From: Chelatococcus asaccharovorans | GTDB taxonomy: Bacteria; Pseudomonadota; Alphaproteobacteria; Rhizobiales; Beijerinckiaceae | Length of the DNA: 64,000 nt | Assembly: GCF_003201475.1 (NCBI RefSeq) | Contig: NZ_QJJK01000003.1 | Span: 124,001 to 188,000, forward strand | Direction: 5' to 3' | Shown: positions 24,495 to 32,114 of the stretch, in pieces | Position numbering within the stretch: position 1 is the first letter of the stretch | How the letters are laid out: every line of letters starts with the position of its first letter | Program-made: the position numbers and the translations under genes | The notes under the pieces: model-generated | What the model was told of the DNA's origin: nothing | The model's database searches: none | What the model saw: the letters and a program-made list of their open reading frames with translations, nothing else

Positions 24495-24942
24495 CGATCT
24501 CTGCCTTCAGGCGCTCCCTCACATCATCGATCATCTGGCATAGTTCTTCAAGATCCTCACGTGTGAACAGCAGAAGTACCTGAGTGTAAGTAACGTTGAT
24601 CGGCGAGGTGGTCAGCGCGACCTCGTTAAGGCCGGGATCTGAGTGCGCGTAGGCTTTGTGACGGGCATCAAGGACGCGGCCGTGAAGGTTGCGCCAGCGC
24701 TTTGAAGCGCGCGGCGTAAACTCGCGCGGAAGGCGATGTTTCGATCCGCTGTCGGTGAACGGGCGTCCATAGGCGACGACCATCGCCGTCATATAGGCCT
24801 GTAGGTGATAGAAATCCTCGACCGGGCCAGTGAAGTTCACCGTTTCGGCGTCCCAGTCATTTCTGAGCACATGCTCGCAACAGAACTTGGCAAGCTGCAG
24901 GTCCCGTCTCGCGGTGTACAGCCGCTCCAGCGCCTGTGTCAT
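24424..24942 (-). CDS. HEPN-like helical protein, antisense to MuF
   Basis: 172 residues from ATG 24942 with GGGGGAGGC upstream. All-helical with a RHKAYAH motif at residues 94-100 (R-x5-H followed by SD). This is the pattern of HEPN ribonuclease active sites and of cytosolic four-helix proteins with an xRxKxxAHSD element. The proline-rich tail is disordered. HEPN proteins often serve as toxins or defence RNases. No cognate antitoxin adjoins it. The fold call is tentative. Confidence 0.5.
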   Translation of the reverse strand: MTQALERLYTARRDLQLAKFCCEHVLRNDWDAETVNFTGPVEDFYHLQAYMTAMVVAYGRPFTDSGSKHRLPREFTPRASKRWRNLHGRVLDARHKAYAHSDPGLNEVALTTSPINVTYTQVLLLFTREDLEELCQMIDDVRERLKAEIARYVSEAPPAPTPPPLASGSQPA

Positions 24943-25009
24943 GCCTCCCCCTCTACATCGAGCACTTGCCATGATTGCACGGTGATTCGCTCGCTGTCAT
25001 ATTACGGCG

Positions 25010-25279
25010 ATGTCTCGTTTCCGCGTCATAGACGGCGGGCCAGCTGCAGAGCCCGAGCCGCAAGCCCCGCGGCCCCGCGTTGGCAAGCCGCGCGCGAAAG
25101 GCGAGACGCGGCCTTATGCCTGCCGAGAGTGCTCCGACTCGGTTCAGTACGAGTTCTCCGCCCTGATCCAGGTTCGCAAGGGCACCGTAGAGGATGGGCG
25201 GAACATCTACGGCGGCTCGCTCTGGTGGGCCTGCGCCCGCTGCCACGGGCTCAAGTTTTTCATCCGGCACTGCCGGTAG
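25010..25279 (+). CDS. Zinc-ribbon protein of unknown function
   Basis: 89 residues. A basic, proline-rich N-terminus is followed by CRECS and, 37 residues later, CARCH, giving a four-ligand zinc ribbon. Divergent from the HEPN-like gene with 67 bases between. No clear ribosome site stronger than GGCGATG. Could bind nucleic acid. Family not recognised. Confidence 0.5.
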   Translation: MSRFRVIDGGPAAEPEPQAPRPRVGKPRAKGETRPYACRECSDSVQYEFSALIQVRKGTVEDGRNIYGGSLWWACARCHGLKFFIRHCR

Positions 25280-25369
25280 ATCAGCGAATGCCTGCGGGAC
25301 TACATGTCATTGATGTCTCGCAACCACCTTGTCGCTGATGCGAGTCCACACTAAGGAGGCCGTCGCTAA

Positions 25370-25397
25370 TTGACACCCAACGACCCCACCTTATACT
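25370..25397 (+). promoter_or_regulatory. Strong sigma70-type promoter
   Basis: TTGACA (25370-25375), 16-base spacer, TATACT (25392-25397). This is the best match to the -35/-10 consensus I see in the phage. Transcription would begin near 25404, at the base of the structured RNA. Confidence 0.65.
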
Positions 25398-25403
25398 GGC
25401 TGT

Positions 25404-25504
25404 GATGACCGGCAGCGCAAAGGCGCATAGCCTTGCCAGTTCTTCGGAACGCCGGTCATGTCCTTCATATTAGGGCCATTCCGCTCTGAGCGGCCAAATT
25501 TTTC
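25404..25504 (+). ncRNA. Candidate small structured RNA, about 100 nt
   Basis: It starts at the promoter's expected +1. A 9-bp closing stem (25405-25413 with 25451-25459) encloses a 5-bp hairpin with GCATA loop (25420-25434) and a hairpin with a TTCG tetraloop (25439-25450), giving a three-way junction. A CCGCT/AGCGG hairpin (25481-25493) and a short T-run (25499-25503) could end it. No ORF with a start and ribosome site fits. It converges with DUF3800 and its end is antisense to that gene's 3' end. Confidence 0.5.
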
Positions 25505-26180
25505 TACGGCAGGCGAGCATGCCGCTTCCTGAGATAACGGAATCAATTCCCTGGCGCCACGGGGCGGAGTTATTTTGAGCGTGAAATTGAAGGCAGTATA
25601 GAAACACGTCGGCCAGTTGAATAAGTCGACTATGGTGCGACTTTGCATAATGTACAGTATCGATGATATTCCTTATCCGTTTACCGCGAGCCCAACGCGT
25701 AACCCCTAGCCTATATTCGGCCAAGCTCGCGACAGACGGGCTAATTGACGGTTCATCGTAGTCGCCAAAAAGCATGCCGAGTGTTTCCTTGGAGGACAGC
25801 AAATCGTCTGCCTGTTCCACAAAATACATAAACGCAATTTTGTCAGGGGGCGTGCTCGATGCAACAATATTCTTGGGGTTTATCTTGACGTAAAGCCTGG
25901 AAATTGTGGGCCGCGCTGCAACTGTCAGCAGTCTCTTCAGGATTTCTAGGCGGTCGTTATAAGGTCTCCCTTTGAAATTCCCGGACCCGCGGCATATCTC
26001 TATTCCGTGAAACTCAGTACTCTTCTCCAGGTTTTGGGATCCGAAGGCGTCGAATGAGATTTCGTTCAACTCCCTTTCTATGCCCTGGACTTCGAGGTGT
26101 GGCACACAGATCCCCCCAAGCCAGAAGGAAGTCTGGTTAGGCGGGTCATATTTCACTTCGTCGAAATAGATGAGGTGCAT
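25470..26180 (-). CDS. DUF3800 domain protein
   Basis: 236 residues. IYFDEVKYD at the N-terminus and the later HHSRLIQLADVFLYCLQ match DUF3800, a RNase H-fold-like family with conserved acidic residues found in prophages and defence islands. The gene is clearly more AT-rich than its neighbours, suggesting recent transfer. It has no strong Shine-Dalgarno. Catalytic activity is not established for the family; a nuclease-type role is likely. Confidence 0.7.
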   Translation of the reverse strand: MHLIYFDEVKYDPPNQTSFWLGGICVPHLEVQGIERELNEISFDAFGSQNLEKSTEFHGIEICRGSGNFKGRPYNDRLEILKRLLTVAARPTISRLYVKINPKNIVASSTPPDKIAFMYFVEQADDLLSSKETLGMLFGDYDEPSISPSVASLAEYRLGVTRWARGKRIRNIIDTVHYAKSHHSRLIQLADVFLYCLQFHAQNNSAPWRQGIDSVISGSGMLACRRKIWPLRAEWP

Positions 26181-26366
26181 TGCTGAAACTGACCCTTGAG
26201 ATCACGCCGATGCACGGCACGTCAAAACTGATGCTATGTATGATCCAGGGGAGCGTCGCAATACCCATCCGCCGACGAATTGTTGATAGCGCAAAACGAT
26301 AACCACTGCCGTCATGCTGATCGCGTCCCGGACGCGGGAAGTTGATGCAACATCGGGATTGGCGTT

Positions 26367-26447
26367 GTGGTGTACGCCCTCATTATCGCGCTCTGGTGGC
26401 ATGTTGCCTATCGAGCATGCGCTGAACTCTGGCTGCCGTTTAAGTGA
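26367..26447 (+). CDS. Possible 26-residue membrane peptide
   Basis: GTG GTG then TAC opens a frame encoding a peptide with a hydrophobic centre (YALIIALWWHVAY) and a C-terminal ELWLPFK. Its stop lies 8 bases before the next ATG, inside that gene's ribosome site, so coupling is plausible. The Shine-Dalgarno is weak. Shown only as a candidate. Confidence 0.3.
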   Translation: MVYALIIALWWHVAYRACAELWLPFK

Positions 26448-26455
26448 GGAAGCCG

Positions 26456-26710
26456 ATGGCTGACATCGTCCCCATTCGCGGCATGGAAGTCAGGCCGGCG
26501 GGTGAGCCGGATCCCGAGATGGTCCAGATCCTTGAAAAGCTGCTCGCCCAGGCTCGCCGGGGCGAGATTGCCGCGATCGGTTACGCGGTCGTTGCACCCA
26601 ACACAGAGATCGCCACCGGCTGGCTCGGGCTCAGCGGCACGCGCTATACGCTCGGGGGCGCGATCGGCATGCTCGAACTCCGATACAGGCACGCGCTGGT
26701 GCAGGGCTAG
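26456..26710 (+). CDS. Small phage protein of unknown function
   Basis: 84 residues starting MADIVPIRGMEVRPAGEPDP. GAGGA lies 5 bases before the ATG; an upstream in-frame GTG at 26444 is less likely. The C-terminus (LSGTRYTLGGAIGMLELRYR) resembles small proteins often seen in alphaproteobacterial prophages. Its TAG and the TAG of the antisense antitoxin gene share the four bases CTAG. Confidence 0.5.
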   Translation: MADIVPIRGMEVRPAGEPDPEMVQILEKLLAQARRGEIAAIGYAVVAPNTEIATGWLGLSGTRYTLGGAIGMLELRYRHALVQG

Positions 26711-27006
26711 GCCGCCTTGCTCGCGCTCACGGCCCGCATGACCGCCTCTGGCTCGCGATCGATCACGCGTAGCAAGGTCAGGGCAGCCGCATCCGGCGAC
26801 CGGCGACCATACTCCCAGTCGCGCAGGGTCGAGAGCGAAAGGCCGTACCGGCGTGCGAACTCCACTTGGGTCAGTTTCTGGCCCTTTCGGATGGCCGCGA
26901 TATCGACATCGCCGCCATGCACCACCTTTGCCGGATTGGCCCGGCCTTCGGCTATCGCGAGAGCCTCATTCGCGCTCGCAATGAGGCGTTCTCCGAACTT
27001 CGTCAT
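26707..27006 (-). CDS. HTH antitoxin of the HigA type
   Basis: 99 residues. RKGQKLTQVEFARRYGLSLS then TLRDWEYGRRSPD is a Cro/C1-type helix-turn-helix of the class paired with RelE/HigB toxins. The toxin gene is upstream with a 4-base overlap (toxin first, as in higBA order). It likely binds the toxin and represses the shared promoter. The N-terminal 40 residues would hold the toxin-binding part. Confidence 0.8.
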   Translation of the reverse strand: MTKFGERLIASANEALAIAEGRANPAKVVHGGDVDIAAIRKGQKLTQVEFARRYGLSLSTLRDWEYGRRSPDAAALTLLRVIDREPEAVMRAVSASKAA

Positions 27007-27362
27007 AGCTTGATGCCTTTCCTGTATGCGTCTGCGATGCGGGTGACCACGCCGGCCAACTGGTTGCGCTCGGCCTTTGACAGATTGGTCTTCTCCCGCT
27101 TGTCGAGGACATCGAGCAGGAACACCGGGATATCGTCGCCTCCAAAGTAGTGAATGGTCCGATACCCGCCGCTCTTGCCCTGGCCGTGGCCGGGGTGCCG
27201 CATCTTACGAACACCGCCCGTGCCCTCCATCAGATCTCCCGCAAGAGGGTCGCTGGCAATCACGTCGACCATGGCGGCGACTTCCCCTTCGCTCAAGCCG
27301 ATGCGCTTCGCTTGCCTGTCAAATTCTGCTGTCTGGATAACAGTTTGCGGTGCCTTCTTCAT
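27003..27362 (-). CDS. RelE/HigB-type toxin
   Basis: 119 residues from ATG 27362 with GGAG just before. The fold markers are TAEFDRQAKRIGLSEGEV, GGVRKMRHPGHGQGKSGGYR and YFGGDDIPVFLLDVLDKREK then TNLSKAE. These match RelE-like toxins of the HigB/PF06296 group that cut mRNA on or off the ribosome. The long ORF upstream of the ATG in the same frame is a shadow of the scaffold gene. Confidence 0.8.
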   Translation of the reverse strand: MKKAPQTVIQTAEFDRQAKRIGLSEGEVAAMVDVIASDPLAGDLMEGTGGVRKMRHPGHGQGKSGGYRTIHYFGGDDIPVFLLDVLDKREKTNLSKAERNQLAGVVTRIADAYRKGIKL

Positions 27363-27373
27363 ACTCCATACTA

Positions 27374-27422
27374 TGGCATTGCCGTAGTTTTGGCAACTGA
27401 AAAAGTAAGGCATTGCCGTATA
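27374..27422. promoter_or_regulatory. Operator region of the toxin-antitoxin pair
   Basis: Two direct copies of GGCATTGCCGTA lie 37 bases apart. On the - strand TTGCCA and TAGTAT stand 17 bases apart between and over the repeats, a fair promoter. The repeats are probable antitoxin sites for autoregulation. Confidence 0.5.
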
Positions 27423-27452
27423 TACAGCGAGGCGCGAGGCCCGCTGTCGACC

Positions 27453-27473
27453 CCCCGCTTCGGCGGGGTTTTT
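27453..27473 (+). terminator. Rho-independent terminator before the scaffold gene
   Basis: CCCCGC-TTCG-GCGGGG followed by five T. Reads on the + strand and would stop transcripts entering the scaffold gene from the accessory island, unless late transcription is antiterminated. Confidence 0.8.
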
Positions 27474-27527
27474 CATGGGCTCCCGCGTGAGGCTGGAGCC
27501 GATGGGCGTGAGGCCCAGAGGTGATGC

Positions 27528-28346
27528 ATGCTCAAAGCTTACGTTGATGACATCGAGGCCCTGGATGAGGGCCTGCGCCAGTTCTATCGCAAGGTCGAGG
27601 ACGACAAGCACCCGCTCGGGGGCAAATTCGTGCTCGCTGTGGAGCCGGTCGCCGGCTTCGGCATCGAGAATGTCGAGACGCTCAAGTCCGCTCTGGCGAG
27701 CGAGCGCGAGCGTCGCGAGAAGAACGATCGTCTCTTGAAGGATTTCGAGGGGCTCAACGCCGCCGACGTGCGGCAGAAGCTCGAACGCCTCGAACGCGTC
27801 TCCAAGATCGACCCGGACAAAGAATCGGACCGGCTCGCCGCGGAGAAGATCGACGCCTTCAAGACCCAGGTGCAGAAGGACATTCAGGAGCTCAAGACCA
27901 GGCACGAGGACCGCGAAGGGCGGCTCGTGCAGCAGGTCAACTACCTGATGAGCACCAGCGAAGCGAAGGGTGCACTCGCCAAACATGGCGGCGATATCGA
28001 GCTGCTTCTTCCGCATGTCGAACGGCAGACGCGGGTGAAGGAGACCGAAGATGGCCGCTTCATCGTCGAGGTGATCGACGACAAGGGGATCGCCCGCATC
28101 AAGGACGCGTCGGGCGCTCTCATGACCATCGAAGATCTCGTGATCGAAATGCGCGGGAAGGACCCCTTCGGCAAGGCGTTCTCGAACTCTGGCACCTCTG
28201 GTGGCGGCGCCAAGCCTGGCGCGGCCGGTGGCGGTCGCCCGACGGAGAAAAACCCTTGGTCGAAGGACAACTTCAACCTGACCGAGCAGATGCGGATCTC
28301 CCGAGAGAACCCGGAGCTCGCAGCGCGTCTGAAATCCGCCGCGTAG
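27528..28346 (+). CDS. Capsid scaffolding protein
   Basis: 272 residues. The central part (residues 55-150) is a long charged coiled coil (ALASERERREKNDRLLKDFE, KIDAFKTQVQKDIQELKTRH). A Gly/Ser-rich linker follows, then a short C-terminal helix (NLTEQMRISRENPELAARL) that would dock on capsid. This is the usual plan of phage scaffolds and the gene lies directly before capsid. Confidence comes from features and order. Confidence 0.8.
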   Translation: MLKAYVDDIEALDEGLRQFYRKVEDDKHPLGGKFVLAVEPVAGFGIENVETLKSALASERERREKNDRLLKDFEGLNAADVRQKLERLERVSKIDPDKESDRLAAEKIDAFKTQVQKDIQELKTRHEDREGRLVQQVNYLMSTSEAKGALAKHGGDIELLLPHVERQTRVKETEDGRFIVEVIDDKGIARIKDASGALMTIEDLVIEMRGKDPFGKAFSNSGTSGGGAKPGAAGGGRPTEKNPWSKDNFNLTEQMRISRENPELAARLKSAA

Positions 28347-28897
28347 TTGTTCTCGGCGGGGCTCGGTCTGTTTGGGATGAATACGCCGCGGCGCGCGCGC
28401 TGATAGGCCAGCACGCTGTCATCGCCGTCAATGACGCCGGGGTTCACTACCCCGGTCCGATTCTCTGTTGGGCAACACTCCATCCCGAGAAGCTCGGCGG
28501 ATGGCGGCGGCACCGCGGAGGGGCACCGCCCTTTTACGCGGCGTCGCCCTGGCGTCACGACGACGATGGCGGAATCGACTTCCAGCGAGAGGATCGCTGG
28601 GGCGGTTCGTCGGGCCTTTACGCGGTCCAGATCGCAATCGAGATCTTCGATTTTCACAAGATTGTCCTCTGCGGTGTCCCGATCGACGGCGCAGCGGGGC
28701 ACATTCGCGGCATCGACTGGTGGGATTGGCACGCCGATTACCGCCGGGGCTGGCTGCGCGCGCGTCCTCACATCGCAGACCGAGTTCGCTCTCTGTCCGG
28801 CTGGACAGCAGAGAACTTCGGCGTGCCCTCACCCCAATGGCTCTCTGCCCCCGCTCTGGAGTTTAAACCATGGCCGAGACGAAACTCGCCAATATGA
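28256..28897 (+). CDS. Rossmann-like phage protein between scaffold and capsid
   Basis: About 213 residues from TTG 28256 (GGAGAAAAACCC upstream); no ATG or GTG is available nearby, and the first 90 bases overlap the scaffold gene. The pattern VVVLGGARSVWDEY, IAVNDAG, then SGLYAVQIAIEIFDFHKIVL then CGVPIDG is that of a phage family of unknown role with a nucleotide-sugar-transferase-like fold. It may decorate the virion or host envelope; this is inference. Confidence 0.6.
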   Translation: MVEGQLQPDRADADLPREPGARSASEIRRVVVLGGARSVWDEYAAARALIGQHAVIAVNDAGVHYPGPILCWATLHPEKLGGWRRHRGGAPPFYAASPWRHDDDGGIDFQREDRWGGSSGLYAVQIAIEIFDFHKIVLCGVPIDGAAGHIRGIDWWDWHADYRRGWLRARPHIADRVRSLSGWTAENFGVPSPQWLSAPALEFKPWPRRNSPI

Positions 28898-29856
28898 TCG
28901 TTCCCAGCGTCTTCATGGCCTATACGGCCCAGCGGACGACTGAGCTCACGGCCTTCATTCAATCCGGCATCATGCAGGATCTCTCGACTGTACTGGCTAC
29001 GCTCCTGCAGGGCGGTACGACGGTCAACATGCCGTACTTCAACGACCTGACGGGCGAAGACGAAGTTCTGGACGATCGCTACAACCTGTCGGTCAACAAC
29101 GTCACGACAGGACAGGACGTCGCTGTTCGCCTGATCCGCGGCAAAGTCTTCGGTGCCTCCGATCTGTCCGCCGACATCTCCGGCGCTGACCCGATGCGCC
29201 ATATCGCGGATCGCTTCGCCGCCTACTGGTCCCGACGCATCCAGGCGATTGCCCTGGCTGTCGTGAAGGGCGCGATGGCGACCACGGCTTCCGGCGCTTC
29301 TATGGCCGGCAACACCCTCGACATCTCGGCGCTCTCCGGCGCGGCTGCGTACTTCGATGGCGAAAGCTTCATCGACGCTACCCACAGGCTCGGGGACCAC
29401 GCCGACGGCCTGCGCGGTGTGGCGGTGCACTCCGATACCCTGGCGGCTATGAAGAAGGCGGACCTCATCGAGTACATAAAGCCGTCGGACGGCGAGGACG
29501 AGGTCCCGACCTACCAAGGCAAGCGTGTGGTGGTCGACGACGCCATGCCGAAGCTCTCGGGCGGCATCTACCACTCCTACGTGTTCGGCCCAGGCGCGCT
29601 CGGTTTCGCTCAGGCCGACCCGGAAGTGCCGGTGGAGACCGGGCGTGAGCCCCTCCAAGGCGGCGGCATGGAGTACATCGTCCAGCGTCGCCAGTACCTC
29701 GTGCATCCGCGCGGCGTGAAGTGGGCGCCTGGCGGCGGTGTTCCCGCCAAGGCGACGCCGAGCAACACCGAGCTCGGGACGGCCACCAACTGGGCACGCA
29801 TCTACGACGCCAAGGACATCCGCATCGTGCGGTTCATCCACAAGCTGGCTGCGTGA
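28870..29856 (+). CDS. Major capsid protein
   Basis: 328 residues; HK97-fold shell protein. MIVPSVFMAYTAQRTTELTA then FIQSG at the N-terminus, then NMPYFNDLTGEDEVLDD and VHSDTLAAMKKADLIEYIKP are typical of the P22-like/coat-protein group of capsid proteins. Position after scaffold and the 3' hairpin support this. The start overlaps the previous gene by 28 bases. Confidence 0.9.
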   Translation: MAETKLANMIVPSVFMAYTAQRTTELTAFIQSGIMQDLSTVLATLLQGGTTVNMPYFNDLTGEDEVLDDRYNLSVNNVTTGQDVAVRLIRGKVFGASDLSADISGADPMRHIADRFAAYWSRRIQAIALAVVKGAMATTASGASMAGNTLDISALSGAAAYFDGESFIDATHRLGDHADGLRGVAVHSDTLAAMKKADLIEYIKPSDGEDEVPTYQGKRVVVDDAMPKLSGGIYHSYVFGPGALGFAQADPEVPVETGREPLQGGGMEYIVQRRQYLVHPRGVKWAPGGGVPAKATPSNTELGTATNWARIYDAKDIRIVRFIHKLAA

Positions 29857-29861
29857 TCTGC

Positions 29862-29883
29862 GGGGCCGGCTCCGGCCGGCCTC
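29862..29883 (+). terminator. Hairpin after the capsid gene
   Basis: An 8-bp GC-rich stem (29862-29869 with 29876-29883, one G-T pair) with a 6-nt loop and no T-run. Probably protects the capsid mRNA 3' end rather than stopping transcription. Confidence 0.5.
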
Positions 29884-29905
29884 TCCTGACTGAAAGGAGA
29901 TTCCC

Positions 29906-30262
29906 ATGAAAGGCTGGAAAGCTCGCGAGGATGCGGCGCGCAATCGTCGGTCTCTCGAAGCGTCTCGCCAGGACATCCGTGAGATCCGGCGTCGCCACCG
30001 CATGGATGAGGAAGTGCGTCTCGCGGCTGAGGCCTTTGGCGACGTCGCGGACACCGAGGCGCCCGGCCCCGAGCCTACCGCGGAGCCTGAGCCTGTGCCG
30101 GTGCCACCGGACGCCGTCGTCGACCCGGAACCCACGCCGGATCGTTTCAGCGCGATGGCTGACGACGACCTTCGGCTCTTCCTTGCTCAGAATGGCGTTC
30201 GGCCGGATGGCCGATGGAGCCGCGAAAAGCTGATCGAGAAGGCTCGCGCGGTCCAGGCGTGA
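29906..30262 (+). CDS. Head-associated protein with C-terminal SAP/LEM-like helix pair
   Basis: 118 residues with an excellent AAAGGAGATTCCC before the ATG. A basic N-terminus and a long acidic, proline-rich middle (PTAEPEPVPVPPDAVVDPEP) lead to a small helical domain, MADDDLRLFLAQNGVRPDGR then WSREKLIEKARA, resembling SAP or HeH/LEM DNA-binding folds seen in phage head proteins. It lies between capsid and connector genes. Confidence 0.6.
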   Translation: MKGWKAREDAARNRRSLEASRQDIREIRRRHRMDEEVRLAAEAFGDVADTEAPGPEPTAEPEPVPVPPDAVVDPEPTPDRFSAMADDDLRLFLAQNGVRPDGRWSREKLIEKARAVQA

Positions 30263-30278
30263 CCCATGAAGGTGACGC

Positions 30279-30692
30279 ATGCCCTACGCACTCTCCGCCG
30301 ACATCGACGCTCTCTATGGCGAAGACCTCCTGAAAGTCATCGCCGATCGAGACCGCAGCGGCACGGTCGACCAGCCTTCGGTCGACCGCGCGCTCCAAGA
30401 AGCAACCGGCGAAATCGACGCCTACATCAGCCAGCGCTATGCGGTCCCGGTGTCCCCGGTTCCGACCGTGCTGCGCCGGGTCTGCGTCGACATGGCCGTC
30501 TACTATCTGGCCGGCGAGACCGGGGCGACGATCACGCTGGAGATCTCCCGCCGATATGAGCGTGCGCTCTCCTTCCTGAAGGACGTCGCCAAGGGCACGG
30601 CGACCCTGGGATCGACCGAAGGGGAGGGGGATCCGCCGACTTTCGGCCCGGTGCCAACCCTGGGCACGTTCGGTGAGGCGGTACGCGCGTGA
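30279..30692 (+). CDS. Head completion protein, DUF1320 (Mu gp36-like)
   Basis: 137 residues. MPYALSADIDALYGEDLLKV then ADRDRSGTVD, and YISQRYAVPVSPVPTVLRRV match the DUF1320/gp36 family that joins the capsid to the tail. It overlaps the next gene by 4 bases. Confidence 0.82.
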   Translation: MPYALSADIDALYGEDLLKVIADRDRSGTVDQPSVDRALQEATGEIDAYISQRYAVPVSPVPTVLRRVCVDMAVYYLAGETGATITLEISRRYERALSFLKDVAKGTATLGSTEGEGDPPTFGPVPTLGTFGEAVRA

Positions 30693-31111
30693 CTGCCATT
30701 GAGATCAGGATCAGTGGGCTCGACGACATCACAGCCAAGCTGAACGCACTTGGGATCGGTCTTCCGAATCTGACGATGCTGGTCGCCGAGACGGTGCGCG
30801 GCCAGACGGTCGATCGCTTCAACATCAAGCACGACCCGTCCGGCACGCCCTGGGCTCCGCTCAAGCCGTCCACTGTCGCGCAAAAGCGCAAGGGCGGCGG
30901 CATCCTGGTCGAGAGCGCCCGCCTTATGAACTCGATCACCTCCGACGTGGTGGGGCTCGAGGCTCGCATCGGCACCAACGTCTTCTATAGCGTCTATCAC
31001 CAGACCGGGACCAAGCACATGCCGGCGCGCGAGATCTTCGGGCTCGAAGGCGGCGACCTGCAGGAGTGCATCGACGTCATCGAAGCGTTCATCGCGGACG
31101 TTCTGCAATGA
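30689..31111 (+). CDS. Virion morphogenesis protein (Mu gpG-like)
   Basis: 140 residues from GTG. DPSGTPWAPLKPSTVAQKRK, then ILVESARLMNSITSDV and FYSVYHQTGTKHMPAREIFG are the gpG/phage virion morphogenesis signature. It completes the tail-terminator end of the head-tail interface. Overlaps gp37 by 4 bases. Confidence 0.85.
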   Translation: MTAIEIRISGLDDITAKLNALGIGLPNLTMLVAETVRGQTVDRFNIKHDPSGTPWAPLKPSTVAQKRKGGGILVESARLMNSITSDVVGLEARIGTNVFYSVYHQTGTKHMPAREIFGLEGGDLQECIDVIEAFIADVLQ

Positions 31112-31665
31112 GCACCATCGCGACCTACCACCAGGCGCTTGTCACGCGCGTCCAGACTACGCTCGGCTCGGGGGTGCGTGTGGAGCCCTTCGCGGGCCGC
31201 TTCACCAGCAAAAGCCTGGATAGCCATCTCCTGCGTCCGCCAGGCGTGAAGATCGGTGTGGTCGGGATCGCGGGAACAGAGGCGCTGGCGACCGGCCGCG
31301 TCATTGTCAACACCCAGTTTCTCGCCGCCATCGTGACAAGCGACGTACCGGGCAAAAATCGCGACGCCGGGGCCTTGGAGCTGATCGAGGCGGTGCTCCA
31401 CGCCGTCCGCCGGCAGCAGCCGGGCACACCGGGCGTTGAGTCCGAGCGGCCCAAGAACTTTCGCGCCGACAACCTCTACAACGCCGAGCTCGAGGAACGT
31501 GGCGTAGCTCTCTGGGGCCTCGCGTTTCAGGTGCCGATCATCTGCGGGGTCGATGACCCGATCGATGTAGCGCCCTGGTTTGGCGAGATCACGGAAATCA
31601 ACAACGGCACAGCCACGGGGCACATCGGCGATCATGTCGAGATCCCCGTCGAGGTCTATCCATGA
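31108..31665 (+). CDS. Gp37-like tail completion protein (DUF1834)
   Basis: 185 residues starting MSTIATYHQALVTRVQTTLG, with ATGA overlap. ELIEAVLHAVRRQQPGTPG and the strand-rich C-terminus fit DUF1834/Mu gp37, found between gpG and the baseplate spike genes. ORF extension upstream of 31108 is in the previous gene and not used. Confidence 0.75.
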   Translation: MSTIATYHQALVTRVQTTLGSGVRVEPFAGRFTSKSLDSHLLRPPGVKIGVVGIAGTEALATGRVIVNTQFLAAIVTSDVPGKNRDAGALELIEAVLHAVRRQQPGTPGVESERPKNFRADNLYNAELEERGVALWGLAFQVPIICGVDDPIDVAPWFGEITEINNGTATGHIGDHVEIPVEVYP

Positions 31666-32114
31666 GCCAGCTCGAACAAGCCTTCCGCATTCTCATGCGC
31701 GAGGTCGAATGGCTGAGGAACGAGCTCGAAGAGACCAATCGGCGCCATCGCAACCTGTTTCGCCCTGCCGAGGTCACGGAAGCGCACGCGAGCGAGTATC
31801 GGGTCTCTGTCACGGCCGGGGGGCTCCCTTCCAGCAAGGTGCCGTGGGTCGAGGTCGCGGGCGACAACCAGACATGGTTTCCGCCCTCGAAAAAACAGAA
31901 GGGATACCTAGTCTCCCCGTCGGGCGAGCCGGGCGTCGGGTTCTTCCTCCCGACGAGCTACACGGATGACAAGAAGCCGCCCTTCGAAAGCCGCGGAGAT
32001 CTCTTCGGCATGAAGCGCGGCTCCTCGTACATCACGGTCGAGGATGGGCTCATCACCCTGCGCGCTGATCGCATCAGGGCCGTTATGGGCCGCTGGGATT
32101 TCGAGCAAGGCTGA
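31662..32114 (+). CDS. Baseplate assembly protein V (spike base)
   Basis: 150 residues. N-terminal helix LEQAFRILMREVEWLRNELE, then the OB-fold (YRVSVTAGGLPSSKVPWVEV, FPPSKKQKGYLVSPSG). The short C-terminal beta-helix segment ending in WDFEQG is typical of gpV/gp45. It carries the PAAR tip encoded next. Confidence 0.82.
   Translation: MSQLEQAFRILMREVEWLRNELEETNRRHRNLFRPAEVTEAHASEYRVSVTAGGLPSSKVPWVEVAGDNQTWFPPSKKQKGYLVSPSGEPGVGFFLPTSYTDDKKPPFESRGDLFGMKRGSSYITVEDGLITLRADRIRAVMGRWDFEQG

Noticed and set aside
28768-30135. 455-residue open frame on the - strand over capsid
   Set aside because: Shadow of the capsid gene in a GC-rich genome; the + strand has clear structural proteins.
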